From Candidatus Obscuribacterales bacterium (lineage in GTDB: Bacteria > Cyanobacteriota > Vampirovibrionia > Obscuribacterales > Obscuribacteraceae): a stretch of DNA of 33,376 nucleotides. The stretch is taken from the NCBI GenBank assembly GCA_019746975.1, contig JAIERK010000154.1, positions 1 to 33,376 of the forward strand, written 5' to 3'. Made by a program: the position numbers and the translations under genes. Positions 1 through 7,213 of this stretch are shown here, in pieces. The notes beneath the pieces are model-generated. The model was given only the letters and a program-made list of their open reading frames with translations, searched no databases and had not been told where the DNA came from. The first letter of the stretch is position 1. Each line of letters opens with the position of its first letter.

Positions 1-1800
1 CGAATCGAAGAGGCTTCGTACATCGCGCGCGGTGCCACCAATCTGACCGCTCGCGTGTAGCTCGTCAAACAGTACTCGGACTTGTTCTAGTGCTGCGGGC
101 GTCACCCTGAATCTGGCGCGTTTGCAGAATGACTGAAAGATATCGAGCATTTGCGTCGGGGTATAGTCGTCGAAATGAATCGCTTTCTGGAAGCGCAGTT
201 TTAATCCCGCGTTCGAATTGACGAACTTGCTTATCTTATCTTCTGAGCCGGCCATGAGGACGACGAGGGCGTCTCGATGGTCTTGCATTGCTTTTACGAA
301 GGCGTCGATCTGTTCTTGCCCGAAGGCGCTCTGCCCGCCGTCAGAGACGAGCTCGTAGGGTTCGTTAATGAGGAGTACGCCGTATCGTGCCGAAGATACA
401 GCTTCCCGCGCCTTTGCCGCTGTTTTTAGACCGGTGCGATCGATTTCGACTACGTGTCCGCGCTTAATTACGCCCAGAGCTCGATAGATGTTGGCAAGAA
501 TTCTCGCGACTGAAGTTCTGCCCGTGCCTGGATTACCGTAGAGCATGAGATGTCTGGTTATGGTCGATCCGGGCAGACCTTTTTCAGCTCGCATCTGTTG
601 AACTTTGACGAAACTGACAAGTTGCGCGATATCTTGCTTCGCTCGATCAAGTCCAATGAACAGATTGAGCTGTTCGAGGCTTTGTTCTACTGTCATAGAG
701 CCGACTACTGTCTTCTGTGTTGTCTGTTGAGATGGTGGCGGGGCTGGAGCCTCTTCCAGATTGACCGAAGTTCCATGAGGATAAAGCGTTTTTTTGAATT
801 GCTCTAGCCAGGCGAATTCTTCCGGAGCGACATTCGAGTCTGATTTGAAAGCGGTGTTCGCCAACCGGAAGTACAACGACCTCGCTCGGTCACCCAGATC
901 GGTATTCATAGACTGGTCGTAGAGATCGAGAATGCTTACCAGTAGTGGTGTTTCATCAGGCCCCATGTTCTTGGATGCGCCTTTGAAAATTTCGCGCAGA
1001 TTGTGCAAGCTGCCTTGATGCCCATAAAACATCAATGTCGGCGCAAGATCATGAAAGAGCTCCAGCTCCCGCTGATCAACGACCGAGTCCACGAGAATCG
1101 CTTGAGCACAATAATTAGTAAAACTTTTTCGGATGAAACCTTCTGTATCTTTCAGTCCTTCCATTTGAGCCAATTGCTCGACGCTTTTGATCACTTCACT
1201 GGCAGGAACTGCAAACTCCTGCACAGCCTTGTTCAACTCGCTTATGAGGGGACTGCTTTCTGCGCGCAGGCGCTTTTGCTGTGTTCGTGTTGCGGTCACG
1301 ACCTCTGTCCAGAAGAGATCGAACTCCTGAAGGATTTCGTTGTCCTTGGGCGTGGGATGCTCCACATGCGTGAGCGTGACGGACACGATTTTCATCAACA
1401 GGTCTTTGTACATTTTTGCTATTGATGTCTTCTTGACGGCGTCATAGCCGCGCAACAGATTGAGCGAGTCCGTGGGCGGGTCCCAGTAGTAATGGTTCTC
1501 CACGAGGCGTTTGATTCTATTTTTGTGGTCGTCAATAGAATCGTTGTTTTCTTTCTTCAGCACAAAGTCGGTAAGGTCACCAAGGAACGCATATTGTTCT
1601 CTGGATAAGCCATGCTTCTTGTAGTCAAGCGTGGCAGCGATGTGCGTCATATCCAGCGCTAACTGTTTTTTTGCGTCTGGAAATTCGTCTCCGAGCACGC
1701 GAGTATCCCACAATCGGTCTAGAAGAGGCTGAATCACATTGTTGATGACTGCATCGAATAAACGGTGAAATCCGACCGAGTGCCTGGAATTTGGAGGCAT
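1..1800 (-). CDS. CbbX/SpoVK-type AAA+ ATPase, 3' end cut by window edge
   Basis: The minus-strand reading frame is open from ATG at 1800 to the left edge (600 codons seen, C-terminus missing). Residues 1-400 are helical and poorly conserved; a stretch near residues 195-260 resembles a TerB-like helical domain. The AAA+ module begins about residue 395 and matches CbbX/SpoVK/EccA proteins. The P-loop reads YGNPGTGRTS (421-430), the Walker B region reads VLLINEPYEL (Asn479-Glu480), then DHRDALVVLMAG and a GLKLRF arginine-finger segment. Family members normally have GK[ST] and IDEA; here the P-loop Lys is Arg428 and the Walker B Asp is Asn479, so hydrolysis may be weak or absent. Such proteins remodel partner complexes (for example Rubisco activation or type VII secretion), but no such partner is visible here. 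The start is 91 bases after the GY-repeat gene on the same strand, with only a weak GGACAGG ribosome site. Confidence 0.9.
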   Translation of the reverse strand, partial: MPPNSRHSVGFHRLFDAVINNVIQPLLDRLWDTRVLGDEFPDAKKQLALDMTHIAATLDYKKHGLSREQYAFLGDLTDFVLKKENNDSIDDHKNRIKRLVENHYYWDPPTDSLNLLRGYDAVKKTSIAKMYKDLLMKIVSVTLTHVEHPTPKDNEILQEFDLFWTEVVTATRTQQKRLRAESSPLISELNKAVQEFAVPASEVIKSVEQLAQMEGLKDTEGFIRKSFTNYCAQAILVDSVVDQRELELFHDLAPTLMFYGHQGSLHNLREIFKGASKNMGPDETPLLVSILDLYDQSMNTDLGDRARSLYFRLANTAFKSDSNVAPEEFAWLEQFKKTLYPHGTSVNLEEAPAPPPSQQTTQKTVVGSMTVEQSLEQLNLFIGLDRAKQDIAQLVSFVKVQQMRAEKGLPGSTITRHLMLYGNPGTGRTSVARILANIYRALGVIKRGHVVEIDRTGLKTAAKAREAVSSARYGVLLINEPYELVSDGGQSAFGQEQIDAFVKAMQDHRDALVVLMAGSEDKISKFVNSNAGLKLRFQKAIHFDDYTPTQMLDIFQSFCKRARFRVTPAALEQVRVLFDELHASGQIGGTARDVRSLFDS

Positions 1801-1891
1801 ATGATTGACCTGTCCATATACGAAAAAGTATATTCTGTTATACCCGGTCAGGTGCTCAAAAGCAAATACCTGTCTACGGCTATCGGATTGA

Positions 1892-2152
1892 CTAGTTGCG
1901 GGGAGCGCTCTCCTCTCTGCCGAGCTTGTATCCGTCCTTGTGACCCTCCTGGTATCCGGCGCGAAAAGCGTCTCGGTAACCGTCTGCATATCCGCTCCGG
2001 TAACCGCTCCTGTAAAGCTCGCTGTGTTGTTTGTCCGAATCTTTCTCGGTGCTTTGAGCCTGGCTGGTGGGTATTGCCCAAAAACTAGCTAGAGCAATGC
2101 TGACCAGTCCGCATGTGACAAGCTGTCCCGCTTGCAATGGTCGAAATCTCAA
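1892..2152 (-). CDS. Secreted Gly-Tyr tetrapeptide-repeat protein (hypothetical)
   Basis: An 86-residue protein if translation begins at TTG 2152. I chose this start because an AGGAGG site lies 9 bases upstream and because it gives a normal Sec signal peptide: a short basic n-region (MRFRP), a hydrophobic core ending in LASFWA, and a likely cut after SQA. The frame extends further upstream without a ribosome site. The mature part has a strict period-4 pattern of eight units of the form xxG[YFH] (RSGY, RSGY, ADGY, RDAF, RAGY, QEGH, KDGY, KLGR), all charged and Gly/Tyr rich, followed by a short tail. Similar YxxGY stretches occur in unrelated bacterial envelope proteins; I recognise no family. 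It is upstream of the AAA+ gene on the same strand and could be cotranscribed with it. Confidence 0.65.
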   Translation of the reverse strand: MRFRPLQAGQLVTCGLVSIALASFWAIPTSQAQSTEKDSDKQHSELYRSGYRSGYADGYRDAFRAGYQEGHKDGYKLGREESAPRN

Positions 2153-2535
2153 TTTAGAACCCCTCCTCATGGGTCGCAGTATCATGATACGAGTGTTTTG
2201 TCTGTCTGAGAACTCTTCCCCTATTTTTTTCCATGATTCGGGTGCGGTTGCGGTCGAAGTTTGCAATGATGAAGTTGTCGAAAACTCGCAGACTCATCGA
2301 GGGAGGATTGGGACCTACTCTTATATGAATGCAGTGAATTGCTTGGTCGAGATTTAGAGTTGAATGATTGACTCAGTATCTATGACCGTTTTTAGGAGAG
2401 ATCTCAGACTTAACTTTCGACACCCCCTAATCTTTCTTCCGATAGCGTTACAGGGATGTCCGGCAGACGTGGCCATGCCAAATCGACCTGTTTTGCTGAT
2501 GTCTATCTCTCCGGCTGGCTATTGGAGCGAAATAA
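2153..2535. other. Intergenic, no supported gene
   Basis: Only short overlapping frames on both strands, without ribosome sites or recognisable products. The space separates the minus-strand pair to the left from the plus-strand genes to the right, so promoters for both directions would be expected here. I could not pick one out with confidence. Confidence 0.4.
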
Positions 2536-2706
2536 ATGCGAAAAACCTTTGACTTCGAAACACTGAAAATTGAAGAAAGCTCAGACTTTGAATCGGAATT
2601 GGATTTTGTGATCAGTGAGATATCGAACGAAGACAGACAGCTCTTACTCTCAGCAGATGATCTTCCTGATTGCATATACGAAGCAATAGTCAGAAGCATT
2701 TCCTGA
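2536..2706 (+). CDS. Small acidic protein, 56 aa (hypothetical)
   Basis: ATG at 2536 follows a GGAG site eight bases upstream, and TGA ends at 2706. The product is 56 residues and strongly acidic (clusters KIEESSDFESELDF and EISNEDRQ), with no signal peptide or membrane segment and no Cys pairs. It lies 31 bases before the SDR start on the same strand, so it could be the first cistron of the 2.5-4.1 kb transcript. I recognise no family. The balanced codon use, ribosome site and position favour a real gene; the short length is the main doubt. Confidence 0.5.
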   Translation: MRKTFDFETLKIEESSDFESELDFVISEISNEDRQLLLSADDLPDCIYEAIVRSIS

Positions 2707-2737
2707 TTAAACTACATTTTTAATGATCGGAGACAAC

Positions 2738-3595
2738 ATGATAAGGGTTACAAAAACGGCGCTCGTGACTGGTGGCGCAGGCGGTATCGGTTTCGAACTT
2801 TGCAAGCTTATAGCTCAAGAAGGCTACGACATCGTGCTGGTCGACATGAACGAAGTTGGAATGACTCGTGCGGCCGCCCAACTCAATGACATGGCAGGTG
2901 TTGCCGTGCATACGATAGTGAAGGATCTCTCCAGGCAAGAAAGCGCACGCGAGATAGTTGCTGAGCTCGAGGAGCGAGGCCTTGCAATCGACCTTTTGAT
3001 TAACAATGCCGGCTTCGGCCTGTCAGGTCGATTTGTTGATATCGGTCTGGAAGCTCAGCTCAATATGCTGCATGTGAATATCAGCGCTGTAGTTGCGCTG
3101 ACCAGATTGTTATTGCCGGGCATGTTGCAACGCGAAAGCGCAGCAATATTGAACGTCGCATCAATAGCGGCTTTCCAGCCAGGTCCATATATGTCGGCCT
3201 ATTTTGCCAGCAAGGCTTTCGTGCTGTCGTGGTCGGAGAGCCTTGGAATGGAACTAGAGGGCACCGGTGTGACGGTCACTACACTCTGTCCACCACCGAC
3301 AGACACAGGATTTGCCAGAAGAGCAGGCGCAGGTACGTCAATCGCTTTTCGCAAAGGCTTGATGGCGACTCCGGAAGAGGTGGCACGGGAAGCCTGGACC
3401 GGACTGAAAAAGAAAAAGGTGATTGTGCTGCCATGCTTGTTGAATAAGGTAGCTGTTTTCACCGGTAGATTCTTACCCAGAAAAGCAGTTACAGCTATCG
3501 CTGGAGCTATGAACAGGCAGCGTGCGACCGGCGCCGCAGACGGACTTCGTATTCCGCGACGTACTCAAGAGACAATTATTCCTCGTGCTGTTTAA
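2738..3595 (+). CDS. Short-chain dehydrogenase/reductase (SDR family)
   Basis: A classical SDR of 285 residues using NAD(P)(H). From ATG 2738 the dinucleotide-binding motif TGGAGGIG is at 11-18, the structural NNAG at 89-92, the catalytic Ser at 142 (NVASIAA), and the YxxxK pair Tyr155/Lys159 (YFASK). The C-terminal segment with FLPRKAVTAIAGAMNR resembles the DltE/YqjQ-type SDR branch. ATG 2738 has a CGGAGA site a few bases upstream, whereas the in-frame ATG at 2723 has none. The substrate cannot be told from sequence. It is followed 29 bases later by the secreted SRPBCC gene, with which it probably forms an operon. Confidence 0.93.
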   Translation: MIRVTKTALVTGGAGGIGFELCKLIAQEGYDIVLVDMNEVGMTRAAAQLNDMAGVAVHTIVKDLSRQESAREIVAELEERGLAIDLLINNAGFGLSGRFVDIGLEAQLNMLHVNISAVVALTRLLLPGMLQRESAAILNVASIAAFQPGPYMSAYFASKAFVLSWSESLGMELEGTGVTVTTLCPPPTDTGFARRAGAGTSIAFRKGLMATPEEVAREAWTGLKKKKVIVLPCLLNKVAVFTGRFLPRKAVTAIAGAMNRQRATGAADGLRIPRRTQETIIPRAV

Positions 3596-3624
3596 AACCA
3601 ATAGTCCAAACAAAGGAGGTTCAA

Positions 3625-4143
3625 ATGAGACTTGCCCGTGCATCAATGGTATTGGCTGTAGTGGCTGTCACATTCGCGCAAATGCCTGCGTCTGCTCGGG
3701 TCAGGGTTGAGGACTCCGTGACCGTAAATGCCAGCATCGATACCGTATGGAAGGCGCTGATGGAATATCAACGAGAAGAGAAGACGTTCAGTAAAAAGCT
3801 GGTAGGAGCCTCCGACAATACGGTCAAGATAAAAGAAGAGTTCATGAAGCTCCCCGTCGTTGGCAACGCGTTCATCAACTATGACGAGGTTAGTCATAAG
3901 ACGGAGAACCGGATCGACTACAAGCTGACCGATTCTAAGGTTCTTTCGATGTTCGAAGGAGCGTGGAGTCTAGAGGAGAATAGGCGCGGCAAAGGTGTAA
4001 CGCTCAAGCTCACGACCGATATCGACAGTTGGATGCCGGTTCCATTCAAAAACAAAATTCTGCGCACCGCCACCATGAAAGGCATGGAGAGGCGCCTTGC
4101 TTTTGTGAAAAATTTTGCGGAGAGCCACTGTTTAACTCAATGA
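3625..4143 (+). CDS. Secreted SRPBCC/START-like domain protein
   Basis: 172 residues preceded by a strong AAAGGAGG site. The N-terminus is a Sec signal peptide (MRLARASMVLAVVAVTFA, probable cut after PASA). The remainder begins with VRVEDSVTVNASIDTVWKAL, the typical first strand and helix of polyketide-cyclase/START-like (SRPBCC) domains, and ends in the long amphipathic helix expected of that fold (MKGMERRLAFVKNFAE). SRPBCC proteins bind hydrophobic ligands in a deep pocket; no catalytic residues are recognisable. Location is inferred to be periplasmic or extracellular. The pairing with an SDR suggests a shared small hydrophobic substrate, but this is inference only. Confidence 0.85.
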   Translation: MRLARASMVLAVVAVTFAQMPASARVRVEDSVTVNASIDTVWKALMEYQREEKTFSKKLVGASDNTVKIKEEFMKLPVVGNAFINYDEVSHKTENRIDYKLTDSKVLSMFEGAWSLEENRRGKGVTLKLTTDIDSWMPVPFKNKILRTATMKGMERRLAFVKNFAESHCLTQ

Positions 4144-4162
4144 GGGACCGGGTTGTCGTATG

Positions 4163-4176
4163 CGCAATGCATTGCG
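4163..4176. promoter_or_regulatory. Perfect 14-bp palindrome
   Basis: CGCAATGCATTGCG is identical to its reverse complement. It lies 20 bases after the stop of the SRPBCC gene. It has no loop, so a dyad-symmetric protein site is more likely than an RNA hairpin. There is no direct evidence of function. Confidence 0.3.
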
Positions 4177-4210
4177 TCGCCCTACAGTTGGATAGAACGG
4201 GGTCCGTGGA

Positions 4211-4327
4211 ATGGAACGCATCATAACCAAGCGCCGAGAGTCTGAACTGGAGCGTCTGAGAAGAGCCAGTCGAGAAGAAATCAATCGCAAGTGTAACACC
4301 ATGCATGCCTTTGTCGGTTTAGCATAA
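4211..4327 (+). CDS. Possible 38-aa basic peptide
   Basis: ATG to TAA frame encoding a highly charged, predicted helical peptide (ERIITKRRESELERLRRASR). The ribosome site is weak (GTGGA directly before ATG). It lies between the SRPBCC gene and the decayed gene on the other strand. No family recognised; it may be chance. Confidence 0.22.
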   Translation: MERIITKRRESELERLRRASREEINRKCNTMHAFVGLA

Positions 4328-4339
4328 AGTCTGTCAAAC

Positions 4340-4720
4340 GTGTAAGAATCAGCGCCAAGAGCTAGAACCCGCTTGAAGAGCCTGGTTGCCAGAAGTGGTC
4401 CTCGCCTGAAATTGCAGTTTTTAGCATCAACAGACTTGCGACCGACTACTCTGGCTTCAACTTCCAGCAGATGTTTGAAATATCCGCTGCTGTACTTTTC
4501 GCCGCGCGCATACCATCAATTCATGTGCGAGCGTCTCGACCAGGTAGCTCTTTCTCGAGAGCGTGCTTTGGTCGACCGAAATCTTTCCTCTGGAGTATCC
4601 TCCATAGCTCCAGTTATCCTGACTCGACTTAACTTCAGTTTCCGGAGTATTCAATCCGAACCCAGCCACAAGCTGAAGGAGGAGCAGCTGATGGTCGCAC
4701 TGGCTGCTAATTGGGTTTTA
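4340..4720 (-). pseudogene. Decayed small putative metallopeptidase-like gene
   Basis: Two protein-like frames on the minus strand join across a frameshift. The first (GTG at 4669, weak start) encodes SYGGYSRGKISVDQSTL and VETLAHELM. It then loses sense at about 4516, where the other frame continues as WYARGEKYSSGYFKHLLEVE followed by ARVVGRKSVD. The first frame itself soon runs to a stop. ETLAHEL followed by an aromatic and an EVEAR helix resembles the HExxH helix and downstream acidic helix of zinc peptidase-like families; the break falls inside that motif. Upstream, a short MNELKPN frame may be the separated N-terminus. Boundaries are approximate. A sequencing indel could also explain it, but more than one break seems needed. 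Confidence 0.35.
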
Positions 4721-4852
4721 ACTCATTCATCCGGATGTTCACAACAACGAGCCTTGCCGACGATGGTCCAGAATGCCCAGAATGGTTCTATCGAGTACTA
4801 GCTTGGATCTTATGGAGTTCCTGTCTTGAGTCGGTTGCAACGACAATTGTGT

Positions 4853-4869
4853 CCGGTTTCAGTCACAGT
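4853..4869 (+). promoter_or_regulatory. Shared intergenic motif, copy A
   Basis: CCGGTTTCAGTCACA lies 71 bases upstream of the 52-aa membrane protein start. Near-identical copies occur at 26084 and 31475, also intergenic. Possibly a regulator or sigma-factor site; the assignment rests only on recurrence and position. Confidence 0.35.
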
Positions 4870-4939
4870 TCAAAGTTAATCTCAATAGTGTCGGGGGCAG
4901 CCTAATTCCTTACCAGGTTTCTAAAGCGGGGAGAACACG

Positions 4940-5098
4940 ATGACAAAGGCAGTGGCGGTGTTAGTAGTATTAGCAGGTCTGGTAGCAACGGCTCAAGCGA
5001 TCGATTTGTCATTCATTCTTGACGCCGGCTTGGGAGAAACATTCGCGATTCTTGGTGGTGGACTGATCGTGATTCTGGGAATGGCGTTGGTCAAGTAA
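4940..5098 (+). CDS. Small secreted or membrane protein, 52 aa
   Basis: ATG at 4940 is preceded by a GGGGAG site at good spacing, and TAA ends at 5098. The product has an N-terminal hydrophobic segment resembling a signal peptide (MTKAVAVLVVLAGLVATAQA, possible cut after AQA). A second hydrophobic helix runs over the last 20 residues (FAILGGGLIVILGMALVK). If the first segment is retained it would be a two-helix membrane peptide. No family recognised. It stands alone, with the shared CCGGTTTC motif upstream and 240 bases of AT-richer spacer downstream. Confidence 0.6.
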   Translation: MTKAVAVLVVLAGLVATAQAIDLSFILDAGLGETFAILGGGLIVILGMALVK

Positions 5099-5338
5099 TT
5101 GGTCGAGAATGAGAGCATTGGCGGCTACGTTAAGCCTCGAATTGTGTGAATGTTGATACCAAATCCAATTTCCCAGGTCTCATGTATAGGATAGTTTGAT
5201 TAAAACCTATCGAGTGCTTGATTTGTTTTATGCAGGCATCGTATGTGGTATCAATTGATCAATCGAAATTTAGATACACTACCTCGTGCACTAGCCGGCG
5301 ACTCTCAACCAAGTTGCCGATATTCGAGAAGCGCCTCT

Positions 5339-6304
5339 CTACTTTTGGCTGAATTCGGATAGACCATTGAGGCGCTTTTCTGGTGCTGCTGTTCTGTCGC
5401 CTTTGACGTACTTGTTCAAGAAATTCAAGCAGTAATACTTAATCAGCTCCTGATGATGATCCTTTCGACTTTTATTTGTCCAGGCAAGATGAGCTGCTCC
5501 TTCGATTTCGATGAGATATGTCGGCGATTTGGTTCGCTGAAAAGCGCCTTCACGACCTTTGAGGAATGGGGCTATGCCAAAATCTGCTGAACCGGACTGA
5601 TACATGATCGGTGTTCTCACGGTCTTCAGACTTCCGTTATAGTTGAATGGATGCGCATATGGTGATAGAGCCAACACTGCCTTGACGCCTTGCATCTTCC
5701 AAGATGGCCAGCTACCAGCCAGGCCTAGAACAGTGTAACCCCCTAACGAATGACCTACCAGGGCGAGTCTCGTGAAATCGACCTTCGATTTCCACTTCGA
5801 ATCGTTCTTCATCGCTTCTACCAGGTGCCTTATATCTTCACCTCTGTCTGCGAATGAGGCATCAGTCCATGAAAATGGATCGAGTATATCGGGGATGGGC
5901 TTTGTCTTGTCACGTCGTGCGTTGCCAGTTGCATCCTGATGGTTCGGCGCCACTACTAAATAACCTGCATCCGCGAATGCTCGCATCAGCCAGGCTGATT
6001 GTATATTGGCCCCTGTGAAGCCATGGGAGAACACCACCAGTGGTGCTCGATGATGAATGTGCGACGGCTGCCAAACTGCTACATCGAGACCTGCTATCCG
6101 GCAAAACTCAGCTCCGCGTGTTTGATCCGCCAGGGTTTGAAAGCCCGTAGTTTGACGCGTTGTACTAGTTAGACGCTGTCGAATTTGCTTGCGAATCTCC
6201 TCTTGCAGCTGTCCATTTTGTGGGTATGCCGGCATGAAGAGAGTCGGTGCTATGAGAGCAAGCACTGTTGTTGCGATTCCAGAAGACCATACAAATTTGG
6301 GCAC
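5339..6304 (-). CDS. Secreted alpha/beta hydrolase (PAF-acetylhydrolase/dienelactone hydrolase-like)
   Basis: 321 residues from a GTG start, with an N-terminal hydrophobic signal (ATTVLALIAPTLFMPAY). The fold is shown by the oxyanion strand PLVVFSHGFTG (88-98), the nucleophile elbow GHSLGG (Ser186), an acid in GSADFG (Asp241) and the catalytic His in GAAHLAW (His272). This arrangement is typical of the PAF-acetylhydrolase and dienelactone hydrolase group acting on esters of small or lipid substrates; specificity is unknown. It appears to be transcribed alone. The ribosome site before the GTG is weak, so the exact start is uncertain by a few codons. Confidence 0.88.
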   Translation of the reverse strand: MPKFVWSSGIATTVLALIAPTLFMPAYPQNGQLQEEIRKQIRQRLTSTTRQTTGFQTLADQTRGAEFCRIAGLDVAVWQPSHIHHRAPLVVFSHGFTGANIQSAWLMRAFADAGYLVVAPNHQDATGNARRDKTKPIPDILDPFSWTDASFADRGEDIRHLVEAMKNDSKWKSKVDFTRLALVGHSLGGYTVLGLAGSWPSWKMQGVKAVLALSPYAHPFNYNGSLKTVRTPIMYQSGSADFGIAPFLKGREGAFQRTKSPTYLIEIEGAAHLAWTNKSRKDHHQELIKYYCLNFLNKYVKGDRTAAPEKRLNGLSEFSQK

Positions 6305-6541
6305 TGTTGAAGACTTTCGAGGGTAAGTTTACTGTACCCACTCAACCGTTTATCGAACGGTACGGGCGCAAGGTTTTGGAGATGGCAGTGTTGACCAGAG
6401 AAACTCTCTGCTGCGTTTTCGAATGCCTCTGTGTGCATTAAAACGTAAACGCGCTGCGGTACCGATGGATGCGCGGTTGCAATAACGACTGCCGTGGCTC
6501 GAGCCAAATTCTAGTGAAAAAAATGGGCGACAAGCAAAGAA

Positions 6542-6572
6542 ACAAGCCGGTTGCCAATGGCTACCGGCTTGT
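6542..6572 (-). terminator. Hairpin terminator after the DUF1269 gene
   Basis: Ten-base perfect inverted repeat (ACAAGCCGGT and its complement) with an 11-base loop that can itself extend the stem. On the minus strand it is followed by a T-rich run (TTCTTTGCTT). It sits 31 bases after the stop of the minus-strand DUF1269 gene. Confidence 0.65.
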
Positions 6573-6602
6573 CAAAGCAAAATGCTTGTTCTTACTCTTC
6601 GC

Positions 6603-7115
6603 CTATGTGGCGGAGGGCTGCGCTGCGTCCTTCACCGCGTCTAGAGCGTCTTGCAACTTCTTCTCGTTGTGATGATTGAGCGAGGATCTGATGATCTTTC
6701 CACCACTGCCCTTCAGCTCTTCAAGCACCTTGTCCGGTGTTGCTTTTCTGACAAGAACGAACAGTGCGGAGTTGCCGGGTTGTAGCGATGCGGAAAGCTC
6801 TTTCATGAAGCTGTCATCGATTCCCACGTCCGTCAAGGCGCCATTGATTGCGCCGGATGCTGCTCCGAGAGCTGCACCGAAGAAGGGGCTCAAGAAGATC
6901 GCTCCTATCAGCATCCCCCAGAATGTGCCAGCCACTGCACCGTGTGCCGTGGGATCCCACATTTGATGGAGCTTGATCTTGCCATCTGGATTCTTTACTG
7001 CAACAACTGCATCTTCGAGATCGATGAGATACTCGCGCTGCAACTTCAGCAGAGTCGTTCGGACTTCTTCTGCCTTATGAACATCATAGTATCCAATTAC
7101 GATTAACTCGCACAA
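6603..7115 (-). CDS. DUF1269-family membrane-associated protein
   Basis: 170 residues. The start is TTG at 7115, supported by a perfect AGGAGG five bases upstream. The N-terminal half (MCELIVIGYYDVHKAEEVRTT) and the central Gly/Ala-rich hydrophobic hairpin (about 60-92) with WGMLIGAIFLSPFFG match the DUF1269 pattern. The C-terminal part holds SFMKELSASLQPGNSALFVLV and a KVLEELKGSGGKIIRSSL segment, both typical of that family. Function is unknown; members are stress-associated in several bacteria. The central segment could insert into or lie against the membrane. It is a single-gene unit with its own terminator. Confidence 0.9.
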   Translation of the reverse strand: MCELIVIGYYDVHKAEEVRTTLLKLQREYLIDLEDAVVAVKNPDGKIKLHQMWDPTAHGAVAGTFWGMLIGAIFLSPFFGAALGAASGAINGALTDVGIDDSFMKELSASLQPGNSALFVLVRKATPDKVLEELKGSGGKIIRSSLNHHNEKKLQDALDAVKDAAQPSAT

Positions 7116-7213
7116 GAAAACCTCCTGTTCTCTGCGGTGTGAAAGTTATTGTCCGCTTATTAAGGTTGGGAAACGCAGGTTAATCTGAAATCTTTATATT
7201 GCTTCACCTGGCA

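Noticed and set aside
5328..5377. Inverted repeat GAAGCGCCTC/GAGGCGCTTTTC at the 3' end of the hydrolase gene
   Set aside because: The loop is about 30 bases, half the stem is coding, and no T-run follows, so I do not call it a terminator.
6250..6507. 85-codon minus-strand frame upstream of the secreted hydrolase
   Set aside because: It overlaps the hydrolase signal-peptide coding region in another frame and has no ribosome site or motif.
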